Assembly (NCBI GenBank): GCA_024641785.1
Contig: JAHECK010000013.1
Span: forward strand, 1 to 39,519
Reading direction: 5' to 3'
DNA: 39,519 nt
Origin: Flavobacteriales bacterium
GTDB taxonomy: Bacteria; Bacteroidota; Bacteroidia; Flavobacteriales_D; JAHECK01
This document shows, piece after piece, positions 19,962 through 27,360 of the stretch (positions within the stretch are counted from its first letter, which is position 1; every line of letters starts with the position of its first letter). Position numbers and translations under genes: made by a program. The notes below the pieces were generated by a model. It was not told the DNA's origin. It was given only the letters and a program-made list of their open reading frames with translations, and did no database searches.

Positions 19962-20986
19962 AATTTCTCTCTTCGCTGAATCTCTCTTTCAACAAATATA
20001 GGGTCGCTTAATGATTTTAAAAAGGAAAGCAATGATTTTTGATCATTTTCATTTAGCTGAAATGAATTTATTGTATCGCTTTTATTTTCATTGGTCTTTC
20101 CCCCAGACATTTTAAATGTGATGACTTCTTCGAGTGTTGCGAAAGAACCATCATGCATATATGGTGCACTATATTCAATATTCCTTAAAGTAGGAACTTT
20201 AAACTTTCCTATATCTGCAGCCTTTTCTGTTATACGCCATCTTCCAGGATCTGTGTAGCTTTGGTATAAGCCGATATTATAAAATTTGTAATTGCTAAAG
20301 TTTATTCCTGAATGACAAGAACTGCAATTTAAAGAATCGCTGTAAAAAAGGTCAAAACCTCTTTTCTCTTCTTCATCAAAAACACTTTTATCCTCTGAAA
20401 GATAGGCGTCGTATTTACTTTGATATGAAAGTAAACTTCGTTCAAAGGCAGCAATAGAATAGGCTATCGCTGCAGGATCCAATTCCCGATCGAATGCTCT
20501 TAAAGATAATTCCTGGTAAATCTCATTTTCTGCAAGTCTATCAGATAATTTAAAAAGGTCGAATCCCATTTCATTTTCATGCATCAACGGTGCAACAATT
20601 TGTAACTCCAATGTCGGAACACCTCCATCCATCATAAAATAAGGAGCATAAGCAAGATTAAATAATACCGGAGAATTTCGAAAAGTAAGACTATCGCTTT
20701 GCCCTCGGCTTTTAATTTTTCCATCACTGAAGGCGAATGATGCAATATGACATGAAGCGCAAGATAAACTGCTATCTATAGAAAGTAAGGGATCATAAAA
20801 AAGACGAGCTCCCAACTCAACTTTAGCCTTATTCATCGGGTTATTCAATGGAATAGGAAGTGAATCAAAATGAGAAGGTAATTCAACATTCCATTCATTC
20901 AATCTTTCCGTTTCTCTTGCTGAATCGTTACACGATTGGAAGAACAAGCCAATAAAAATGATTGAATACAAAAAGAATATTTTCAC
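19958..20986 (-). CDS. Di-haem cytochrome c peroxidase / MauG-like lipoprotein (partner 2), bridging Trp replaced
   Basis: Second di-haem protein of the operon, 342 residues. Seen: GTG start; lipobox FFQSC with C19; haem 1 C76-x2-C79-H80; haem 2 C221-x2-C224-H225; VPTLRN at 264-269; PYMHDGSF with M277. It is clearly homologous to its neighbour but diverged, so not a recent duplication. Odd feature: the segment that normally reads FWDG or FMWDGG reads YFMMDGG here, placing Met119 at the position of the conserved inter-haem Trp (39 residues after H80). Its GTG comes 1 nt after the stop of the MbnP gene and its stop overlaps the next ATG, so all three genes should be co-translated. Confidence 0.9.
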   Translation of the reverse strand: MKIFFLYSIIFIGLFFQSCNDSARETERLNEWNVELPSHFDSLPIPLNNPMNKAKVELGARLFYDPLLSIDSSLSCASCHIASFAFSDGKIKSRGQSDSLTFRNSPVLFNLAYAPYFMMDGGVPTLELQIVAPLMHENEMGFDLFKLSDRLAENEIYQELSLRAFDRELDPAAIAYSIAAFERSLLSYQSKYDAYLSEDKSVFDEEEKRGFDLFYSDSLNCSSCHSGINFSNYKFYNIGLYQSYTDPGRWRITEKAADIGKFKVPTLRNIEYSAPYMHDGSFATLEEVITFKMSGGKTNENKSDTINSFQLNENDQKSLLSFLKSLSDPIFVEREIQRREKL

Positions 20987-20987
20987 T

Positions 20988-21743
20988 CTAATTATTTTCG
21001 ATCGAAATGATCACATTATCCGAAACACGATTAGCAAGGTCTTCATTTGTCCCATGCGATTGATTATCAACTGCTATATCGATCACATTATCAGGAGATG
21101 ATAAAAAGCCATGAACATCAAAAGTCAGGGTAATTTTTCCTGTCCCGTCTTTGATAGCAGTATAATTTAAATTCCTACTTGTATTTCGAAAACAATAATC
21201 TTTACCTGTATGAATTGAAAGCAAGGTTTCAAATTCCTCATCTACCATTGGATCCGTATTACATCGTCCATCGATCAATACAAATCGATAGCCTGTATTC
21301 CAAGTCCAATACATTCCGTTATTTAAACTCAATGCATGATTTGGGCTGTACAATGCAGCATCAAAATCCGGATTTTGTGTTCCATTCATGCTTTGCGGAA
21401 CTCCAATAGCAAACTCCATTCGGGAATAACTTCCTTCAGGGATCGTTGCCGAAAATGAACTCACACCATCACTTGCATCAACATAAAGAATATCTGCAAA
21501 AGGATGACTACCTCCATCACTATCCACCAATTTTAGCTCAGATATATAAAGCATCAGCTTCTCAATTTTCAAATTATAAGATAATGGTTCGTAATCATAC
21601 ACTTGATTGATCGCAAATGCCTCATCTCCATAAGTGAAATTAACATCGATAGTTAATGTGGAATCTCCCTTTACTTCTTCTTTTTTACAAGAAGAATAGA
21701 GTAAGAAAATACTTAGTAGGGAAAATAAAAATAATTTTTTCAT
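20988..21743 (-). CDS. MbnP-family (copper-binding-like) lipoprotein
   Basis: A 251-residue lipoprotein of the MbnP family. MbnP is the partner of the MauG-type enzyme MbnH, which converts a Trp of MbnP to kynurenine and enables copper binding. Seen: lipobox YSSC with C19 then KK; the family core DYEPLSYNLKIEKLMLYISE; EGSYSRMEFAIG (about 103-114); NPDFDAAL; MYWTWNTGYRFVLIDG at 144-159 with W146 and W148; and SIHTGKDYC with H178. The Trp-rich segment followed by YRF is the region expected to hold the modified residue. It heads an operon with two di-haem MauG/CCP genes, which supports the family call strongly. Which Trp is modified and whether copper is bound cannot be read from sequence. Confidence 0.88.
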   Translation of the reverse strand: MKKLFLFSLLSIFLLYSSCKKEEVKGDSTLTIDVNFTYGDEAFAINQVYDYEPLSYNLKIEKLMLYISELKLVDSDGGSHPFADILYVDASDGVSSFSATIPEGSYSRMEFAIGVPQSMNGTQNPDFDAALYSPNHALSLNNGMYWTWNTGYRFVLIDGRCNTDPMVDEEFETLLSIHTGKDYCFRNTSRNLNYTAIKDGTGKITLTFDVHGFLSSPDNVIDIAVDNQSHGTNEDLANRVSDNVIISIENN

Positions 21744-21768
21744 AGGCCAATGTTCACTTATATAAACG

Positions 21769-21799
21769 CAAATATATGCTTGAGGTTGTATGATGTAAA
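21769..21799 (-). promoter_or_regulatory. Promoter of the MbnP-peroxidase operon (TTTA-N19-TATATTTG)
   Basis: On the minus strand TTTA (21799-21796), 19 nt, then TATATTTG (21776-21769): a perfect -7 box with one mismatch in the -33 element. The -7 box ends 25 nt before the MbnP ATG, leaving room for a short leader. Confidence 0.6.
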
Positions 21800-21871
21800 T
21801 GACTTGTGATACATAGTTCGTTTTTTAGTCATTTTAATTTAATGGAAAATGTAATTTAGTATTTGCATTCT

Positions 21872-22309
21872 ATGATAGAAATAAGAGAAATAAAATCGAA
21901 AGATACCATTCCTATAAGAAGCGAAATACTTCGGCCCGGACAAAATTTGGATACTTGTATTTATCCACATGATGATGATTGTACAAGCTTTCATCTTGCC
22001 GCTTTTTCTTCAGGAGAACAAACGAGTATTGCCTCTTTTTATTTAGAAATACACCCTGATCTTGAGGGAAGCATTCAATATCGATTTAGGGGAATGGCAA
22101 CAAAAGTAGCGTATCGGAATCAGGGCTTAGCCGGAGCTTTATTAACTTATGCATTCGAAAAGATAAAGGCTTTAGATTGTAATGTTGTTTGGTGCAATGC
22201 CAGAGTAAACGCGATTCAATTATATATGAAAATGGGAATGGAAATTTGTTCTGATGAGTTTGATATTCCGGGAATAGGCCCACATTTTTTAATGAAAAAA
22301 GAGTTTTAA
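21872..22309 (+). CDS. GNAT family N-acetyltransferase
   Basis: A 145-residue cytoplasmic acetyl-CoA-dependent acyltransferase; substrate unknown. Seen: the order of GNAT motifs, with the strand YRFRGMATKVAYRN leading into the acetyl-CoA pyrophosphate loop (Q/R-x-x-G-x-A, here NQGLAGALLTYAFE at about 85-98), then the strand VVWCNARVNAIQLYMKMG, a pattern where the bound substrate is usually placed, and a C-terminal GPHFLMKK. A TTG 9 nt upstream (21863) is in frame, but the ATG at 21872 is preferred. The stop is followed after one base by the ATG of the small lipoprotein, so this begins a tightly packed plus-strand unit. Confidence 0.88.
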   Translation: MIEIREIKSKDTIPIRSEILRPGQNLDTCIYPHDDDCTSFHLAAFSSGEQTSIASFYLEIHPDLEGSIQYRFRGMATKVAYRNQGLAGALLTYAFEKIKALDCNVVWCNARVNAIQLYMKMGMEICSDEFDIPGIGPHFLMKKEF

Positions 22310-22310
22310 A

Positions 22311-22715
22311 ATGACTGGGACAAAGGCATGCTATATCGTTTTACTTCTTTTTATGATTCAATCATGTGCTAAAATCGATAAAATTCGACCCTCAATAAAT
22401 TCACTTTTTGTAAATGATCATTCAGGGGATACGGTATATATAGGCCCCGGTATTCTTTTAATAAACTATGAAATTACCGATAATGAATTGATTCAATCGA
22501 ATAAATTAAAATTGCTTGAACAAACAACGAATGATACGGCATTCTTTTATTTATTCATCGAGGATGTAAATTCAAATACTTATAACAAAGAGATTACTGT
22601 TATTGTCCCCGATTCTATAAAGGCAATTAGCAAATTTTTTACTTTAACGATTGATGCTTTCGATGATTCGGGAAATCAGGCCTTACAAAAAAAGACCATC
22701 ATTAATTTTAAATAA
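22311..22715 (+). CDS. Small lipoprotein, DUF4625-like
   Basis: A 134-residue exported lipoprotein of unknown role. Seen: N-terminal hydrophobic stretch with lipobox MIQSC (C19), then an Ig-like beta sandwich pattern beginning IRPSINSLFVND, with INYEITDNELIQSNKLKL and IDAFDDSGNQALQKKTI. This matches my memory of DUF4625 lipoproteins of Bacteroidota, in which a statement of energy or bond-like strands is followed by a D-N-E turn; the assignment is moderate. The ATG is 1 nt after the GNAT stop, and the DinB-like gene starts 4 nt after its stop. Confidence 0.75.
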   Translation: MTGTKACYIVLLLFMIQSCAKIDKIRPSINSLFVNDHSGDTVYIGPGILLINYEITDNELIQSNKLKLLEQTTNDTAFFYLFIEDVNSNTYNKEITVIVPDSIKAISKFFTLTIDAFDDSGNQALQKKTIINFK

Positions 22716-22719
22716 AGAA

Positions 22720-23211
22720 GTGGATTTAGCTAAAGACATAATATCGGAATTTAAAAGGAGAGTCTTTGAAGAATCATATGCCCGAATCTTTAAATGTTTA
22801 GACCTCTTATCTGAGGAAGAAATTTGGTATTCTCCAAATAAAAATTGCAATAGTATCGCTAGTCTCATTCTCCATTTACATGGTAATATGAGGCAATGGA
22901 TGACCACCACTTTTGCTGAAAATGAAGATTTAAGAAAACGATTTGAAGAATTTCAATCAATAGAACGATTAAACAAAACGGAATTAAAATCACTATTGAT
23001 CAAGCTTCAAGATGATGTTTTATATTTTCTGGATACTATTTCTGAAGACGATTTACTAAAAAAGTATAAAGTTCAAGTTTTCTATGAAAAAGGCATTTCA
23101 ATAATAATCCATGTAATCGAGCATTTTTCTTACCATACGGGTCAGATCGCCTTGCTTACAAAACTAATTTGCGACAAAGACCTCGAATTCTATACTTTTC
23201 CATTGGAATAA
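22720..23211 (+). CDS. DinB-like / DUF1572-type four-helix protein
   Basis: A 163-residue protein of the DinB/YfiT superfamily of metal-dependent four-helix-bundle proteins, often thiol S-transferases. Seen, numbered from the GTG start: helix with SLILHLHGNMRQW carrying H52 and H54, and the late helix IIHVIEHFSYHTGQI carrying H131, H135 and H139; the EHFSYHTGQI segment is diagnostic. The open frame starts earlier at 22651, inside the lipoprotein gene, but the GTG at 22720 comes just after that gene's stop, is preceded by AAAGAAG, and starts MDLAKDII, the usual N-terminus. Substrate unknown. Confidence 0.85.
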   Translation: MDLAKDIISEFKRRVFEESYARIFKCLDLLSEEEIWYSPNKNCNSIASLILHLHGNMRQWMTTTFAENEDLRKRFEEFQSIERLNKTELKSLLIKLQDDVLYFLDTISEDDLLKKYKVQVFYEKGISIIIHVIEHFSYHTGQIALLTKLICDKDLEFYTFPLE

Positions 23212-23257
23212 CATTTCTTTTTAATTACTTTATACCAAGTTAAACTTAGTCACTACG

Positions 23258-23941
23258 ATGTCAGCTCAACAATCAAAACTATGGTACCTTGAAAAGGTGA
23301 ATCTCTTAAAGGACTTCAAGGAGGGAGAATTAAAGATGTTTGCAGACTTAACGACGATGCGAAGTAGTTCGAAAAATGAATACATCTATTTTCCCAATGA
23401 TCCATCGAAGATCATTTTCTTTTTAAAAAGAGGAAGGGTTAAGATTGGTAATTTCACTGAAGATGGAAAAGAGAATATAAAAGCGATACTTCATCCTGGA
23501 GAAATTTTTGGCGAGATGGCAGCGGTTGGACAGGAAAAAAGAACCGATTTTGCTCAGGCAATGGATGCTGATGTAATGATCTGTGCTACGAATGTTGAAG
23601 ACATTGAGAAGATCATGAGTGATAATCCAAAATTGAGTTTAGCATTAACAAAAAGCATCGGCGAACGCTTAATGAATGTTGAACGAAAAATGGAGTCGCT
23701 TATTTTTAAAGATGCAAGAAGTCGGATTATTGATCTCATCGTTCAAATGGCAAAAAAACATGGTACTAAAGTAGGAGATGAAATTTTATTAGTGCATGAT
23801 CTTACACATCAGGACTTTGCGAATTTAACTGCCACTTCGAGACAAACGGTAACAGTTACCTTAAATGACTTAAGAGATAAAAACCTTATTTACATGGAAA
23901 GAAAAAAAATATTGATAAGAGATATAGAAAAATTAAGTTAA
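23258..23941 (+). CDS. Crp/Fnr-family transcriptional regulator
   Basis: A 227-residue DNA-binding regulator. Seen: an N-terminal cyclic-nucleotide-binding-like beta roll at about 18-135 (FLKRGRVKIGNFTEDGKENIKAILHPGEIFGEMAAVG), a dimerisation helix at about 135-160, and a winged HTH at about 165-220 with the recognition helix in TATSRQTVTVTLNDL. The PGEIFGE phosphate-cassette core is present but the usual Arg-Ser/Thr pair for cAMP is not (KRTDFAQA), so the effector may not be cAMP. There are no N-terminal Cys for an Fnr-type Fe-S cluster. Only 1 nt separates it from the thiol-oxidoreductase-like gene downstream, suggesting a redox or stress theme. Confidence 0.93.
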   Translation: MSAQQSKLWYLEKVNLLKDFKEGELKMFADLTTMRSSSKNEYIYFPNDPSKIIFFLKRGRVKIGNFTEDGKENIKAILHPGEIFGEMAAVGQEKRTDFAQAMDADVMICATNVEDIEKIMSDNPKLSLALTKSIGERLMNVERKMESLIFKDARSRIIDLIVQMAKKHGTKVGDEILLVHDLTHQDFANLTATSRQTVTVTLNDLRDKNLIYMERKKILIRDIEKLS

Positions 23942-23942
23942 A

Positions 23943-24200
23943 ATGAATTTTTTACAGAAACTCCTCTTTCGAAAAAAAAATAGTAACCAGACCGCAGAAA
24001 TAACTATCTATTATAGAAAACTTTGTCAGGATTGTGATAAGGTTAAAGAGTACCTTGATCAACATAAGATCGCCTATAATTATGTTGATTGCGAAGAAAA
24101 TGAAAATTCACTTCCTTTTCCTATAATGGCTACACCGGCATTAGTTAAAGGAAATGAATTATTGGCTTATGGCGTTGATATTATTCATTATTTAAAATAA
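23943..24200 (+). CDS. Small glutaredoxin/thioredoxin-like protein (CQDC)
   Basis: An 85-residue protein with the core of a glutaredoxin fold. Seen: basic N-terminus, strand ITIYYRKL, active-site-type C28-Q-D-C31, helix DKVKEYLDQHKI, strand YNYVDCEEN with a third Cys (C50), and MATPALVKG with the conserved TP (64-65) where the cis-Pro sits. It is cytoplasmic. The CxxC with acidic middle residues is unusual for glutaredoxins (CPYC) and may indicate a low-activity or metal-binding role. It begins 1 nt after the stop of the Crp/Fnr gene, so the two are coupled. Confidence 0.85.
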   Translation: MNFLQKLLFRKKNSNQTAEITIYYRKLCQDCDKVKEYLDQHKIAYNYVDCEENENSLPFPIMATPALVKGNELLAYGVDIIHYLK

Positions 24201-24347
24201 ACAGTGTAAATTGATTATTTTAGATTGTAGACCTCATTAATTAAGATATTTGAAAAAAAATCTTATTATTGGAACATCGAATTGCATAATATCCTTTTGT
24301 ATTGTGCTTTTCAATTAAAAAAATAAATTTTTCTCATATCTGAAAGA

Positions 24348-24374
24348 ATGCTAAAACCAATTCGACAATGGTAA
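24348..24374 (+). other. Possible 8-codon leader ORF overlapping the TonB-receptor start
   Basis: An ATG at 24348, preceded by GAAAGA, opens an 8-codon frame (MLKPIRQW) whose stop TAA at 24372-24374 overlaps the start region of the receptor gene (ATG at 24368). Such an arrangement could couple translation of the receptor to the leader. It may also be chance. Confidence 0.25.
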
Positions 24375-27304
24375 ATTTATCATTACAATCAATTCTCTTA
24401 GGTAAAGATGGTTACTCTAGAAATAAAAATCTTAGATTATCGATTTTCTTAAAATATTTGTCCCTTTTTATTCTTTTTTCTTTTAGTCTTCATAGTCTTA
24501 GCGCACAGCAAAATACTGTAAAAGGAAAAGTGACCGATCAACAAACAGGAGAAGAACTTATTGGAGCCAGCGTAGTGATAAAGGGAACCACCATTGGGTC
24601 GGTAACGGATATCGATGGTACCTTCGAATTTAAAACCAATCAATTTCCCCCATTTACTTTAGTTGTTAGTTTTATAGGCTACCTCAGCTTTGAATTTGAA
24701 ATGATCAATCTTAATGAAGATGTAAAAATTAAACTCTCCACCGATCAGGTAATGATGGAGGAAGTTCAGATCGTTGGTAGCCGAATCCGGGAGAAGGAGC
24801 AGTTATCTGCTTTATCAACCGAATCGATGGATGTTTTATCGATCAAAGAAGCTGCATCAGGGAATTTCTATGAGAGTTTAGGTAATTTAAAAGGAGTTGA
24901 CGTTACCTCAGCAAGTTTAGGTTTTAAAGTCATAAATACCAGAGGATTCAATTCTACTTCACCTGTTCGATCTTTGCAATTGATCGATGGGGTTGATAAT
25001 CAATCACCGGGTCTTAATTTCTCTTTAGGGAATTTTTTAGGTTCTTCTGATCTGGATGTAATGAATGTTGAGATCATATCAGGTGCAAGTTCTGCTTTCT
25101 ATGGACCGGGTGCTTTTAATGGGGTAATAAATATGACAACCAAATCACCTTGGTTATTTCCGGGTTTATCAGCTGAAGTTAAAGTGGGAGAACGCGATCT
25201 ATTTCAAGCGGCAGTTCGTTATGCTCAGGTGATCAAAAATAAAGATGGGATTGATAAGTTTGCCTATAAATTGAATATTTTGGCGATGCGAGCCAATGAT
25301 TGGGAAGCAACAAATTATGACCCAAGTACTACAAGTGAGGATGATCAATATAATTTTGCAGGTTATGATGCTGTAAACCGCTATGGTGATGAAGTGCTAA
25401 CAGGTGGAAATGATTATAGTACTAACCCTGTTGTTTATCCTGGTTTAGGAAGAATATACAGAACAGGGTACTTTGAAAAAGATATTCTCGATTACGATAC
25501 GAAAAATATTAAAACAAATGCCGCTCTATTTTATAAGATCACGGATAAAGTTGAAGTTAGTTACGCCTTTAATTATAGCGCCGGAACTACGGTATACCAA
25601 GGTGATAATCGCTATAGTTTAAATAATATTCAGTTTTTTCAGAATAAATTAGAGCTTGTTCAGAAGGATAAGTTTTTTGTGCGTTTCTTTGCTACAAACG
25701 AAAATGCAGGAGACTCTTACGATGCAGTAGTAACCGCACTCGAAATGAGTAATGCTTCAAAACCTGAAGGGAATTTTTATCGCGACTATGCTGATTATTA
25801 TAGCAGCAATATCCTTCCACAGATGTATAGTGCAGGATTGCCTAAAAATTTAGAAAACAAACCGTCGCTAGCTCAAATACTCGCTGAATGTGGCTGTCCA
25901 ATTAATGAAGCATTAGTCCTTTTTGCTCAGGCTAATCTGCTTTGGCAACAGCAGACTGTTGAGCTTCAGGATATTTGGATCGATGAAAACACGGATCAGA
26001 TGAAAGAATGGCATGGTGAAGCAAGAAATGCCGCTGAAAATCTAACTGCTTCTTCCAACCAACACCCTTTTTATAAACCGGGAACCCAACGCTACGATTC
26101 CTTATTAGCAAATATCACTTCGCTCTATTTAAATGAGGGAGGCTCAAGATTATATGATAAATCGGCCTTATATAACATGGATGCACAGTATCTTTTTACT
26201 TTGGGTGAAAAATGGAATTTCACAAGTGGTATCAATGGAAGACTTTATACTCCCGATTCGAAAGGGACCATTTTTGAAGATACTGCAGGAACCAACATTA
26301 CAAATTGGAATGTGGGGGCTTATTTAGGGATAAATTATAAATTATTCTCAGAAAAATTAATTCTCGATGCGACCTTGCGTGTTGATAAAGGCCAGAATTT
26401 CGACCCTGTTTTTTCACCTGCACTATCTGCAGTATTCAGTCCAGAACCAGACCACACCTTTCGTATGACTTTTAGTACTGCTGTTAGAAATCCTACGATG
26501 GCTGATCAATATCTTTACTATAATGTAGGTAGAGCGATTTTGATTGGAAATTTAAATGGTAAGGATTCTTTGGTTACCATTGATTCTTTTGTTGATGCGA
26601 TCAACTCTTCTCCTACTTTTGGCTGGAATAAGCTTTCATTCTTTGATGTGGACCCTATACGCCCTGAGCAAGTGAAAACAATTGAATTGGGTTATCGAGG
26701 TATGATCAATAAAAAGTTTTATGTAGATATATCTTACTATCATAGCTGGTATAAATATTTCATTGGTTATAACATAGGTGTGGATATCGATTATAATCCG
26801 GCAAATATACTTCCTTCTGCTTTCCAGGTTTATCGTATTGCAGCGAATGCTGTAGATATAGTAACAACCCAAGGAGTAAACATTGGAACAAATTATTATT
26901 TAGGGAATCATTGGGTATTTAATGCCAATTATTCATGGAATAAATTAGACTTAAATAATTCTGAAGACCCTATCATTCCTGCTTTTAATACTCCTGAAAA
27001 TAAATTCAATGTGGGTGTTAATGGACGAGATTTTACCCTATTTGGAATTAGAAACCTTGGTTTTGGGCTTAACTTTAAATGGATTGAAGGTTTCGAATTT
27101 GAGGGTTCTCCTCAATTCACCGGTTTTGTAGATACCTACTATTTGGTAGATGCACAAGTGAATTATAATTGGGTTGCTAAAAACTTGACTTTTAAATTAG
27201 GCTCTTCAAACCTCCTTAATAATAACATTTATCAAGTTTATGGAGGGCCTCAAGTGGGCAGATTAGCCTACTTTTCCATTTCTTATGACTGGATAAATAG
27301 ATAA
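24368..27304 (+). CDS. TonB-dependent outer-membrane receptor (SusC-like N-terminal domain)
   Basis: A 978-residue outer-membrane beta barrel for energised uptake of an unknown large or scarce nutrient. Seen: a long signal region of 47 residues ending LHSLSAQ; a CarboxypepD_reg-like domain at about 50-130 (VKGKVTDQQTGEELIGASV, VTDIDGTFEF); plug at about 150-265 (VINTRGFNS, LQLIDGVDNQSPG, VEIISGASSAFYGPGAFNGVINMTTK); then a barrel of about 700 residues with repeated aromatic strands and final SISYDWINR. No SusD follows; the next gene encodes a T9SS-exported alpha/beta-hydrolase-fold protein 56 bp downstream, so the pair may handle one substrate. The substrate is not predictable. The start ATG is the only Met before the signal segment. 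Confidence 0.93.
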   Translation: MVNLSLQSILLGKDGYSRNKNLRLSIFLKYLSLFILFSFSLHSLSAQQNTVKGKVTDQQTGEELIGASVVIKGTTIGSVTDIDGTFEFKTNQFPPFTLVVSFIGYLSFEFEMINLNEDVKIKLSTDQVMMEEVQIVGSRIREKEQLSALSTESMDVLSIKEAASGNFYESLGNLKGVDVTSASLGFKVINTRGFNSTSPVRSLQLIDGVDNQSPGLNFSLGNFLGSSDLDVMNVEIISGASSAFYGPGAFNGVINMTTKSPWLFPGLSAEVKVGERDLFQAAVRYAQVIKNKDGIDKFAYKLNILAMRANDWEATNYDPSTTSEDDQYNFAGYDAVNRYGDEVLTGGNDYSTNPVVYPGLGRIYRTGYFEKDILDYDTKNIKTNAALFYKITDKVEVSYAFNYSAGTTVYQGDNRYSLNNIQFFQNKLELVQKDKFFVRFFATNENAGDSYDAVVTALEMSNASKPEGNFYRDYADYYSSNILPQMYSAGLPKNLENKPSLAQILAECGCPINEALVLFAQANLLWQQQTVELQDIWIDENTDQMKEWHGEARNAAENLTASSNQHPFYKPGTQRYDSLLANITSLYLNEGGSRLYDKSALYNMDAQYLFTLGEKWNFTSGINGRLYTPDSKGTIFEDTAGTNITNWNVGAYLGINYKLFSEKLILDATLRVDKGQNFDPVFSPALSAVFSPEPDHTFRMTFSTAVRNPTMADQYLYYNVGRAILIGNLNGKDSLVTIDSFVDAINSSPTFGWNKLSFFDVDPIRPEQVKTIELGYRGMINKKFYVDISYYHSWYKYFIGYNIGVDIDYNPANILPSAFQVYRIAANAVDIVTTQGVNIGTNYYLGNHWVFNANYSWNKLDLNNSEDPIIPAFNTPENKFNVGVNGRDFTLFGIRNLGFGLNFKWIEGFEFEGSPQFTGFVDTYYLVDAQVNYNWVAKNLTFKLGSSNLLNNNIYQVYGGPQVGRLAYFSISYDWINR

Positions 27305-27360
27305 TCAATAAAAAACGATTTATTTTATTAACTTTAATTGCAAATTTTAAAAAACAAATT

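Noticed and set aside
22651-22719. Upstream ATG start for the DinB-like gene
   Set aside because: It would overlap the lipoprotein gene by 65 nt; the GTG at 22720 fits the family N-terminus and spacing.
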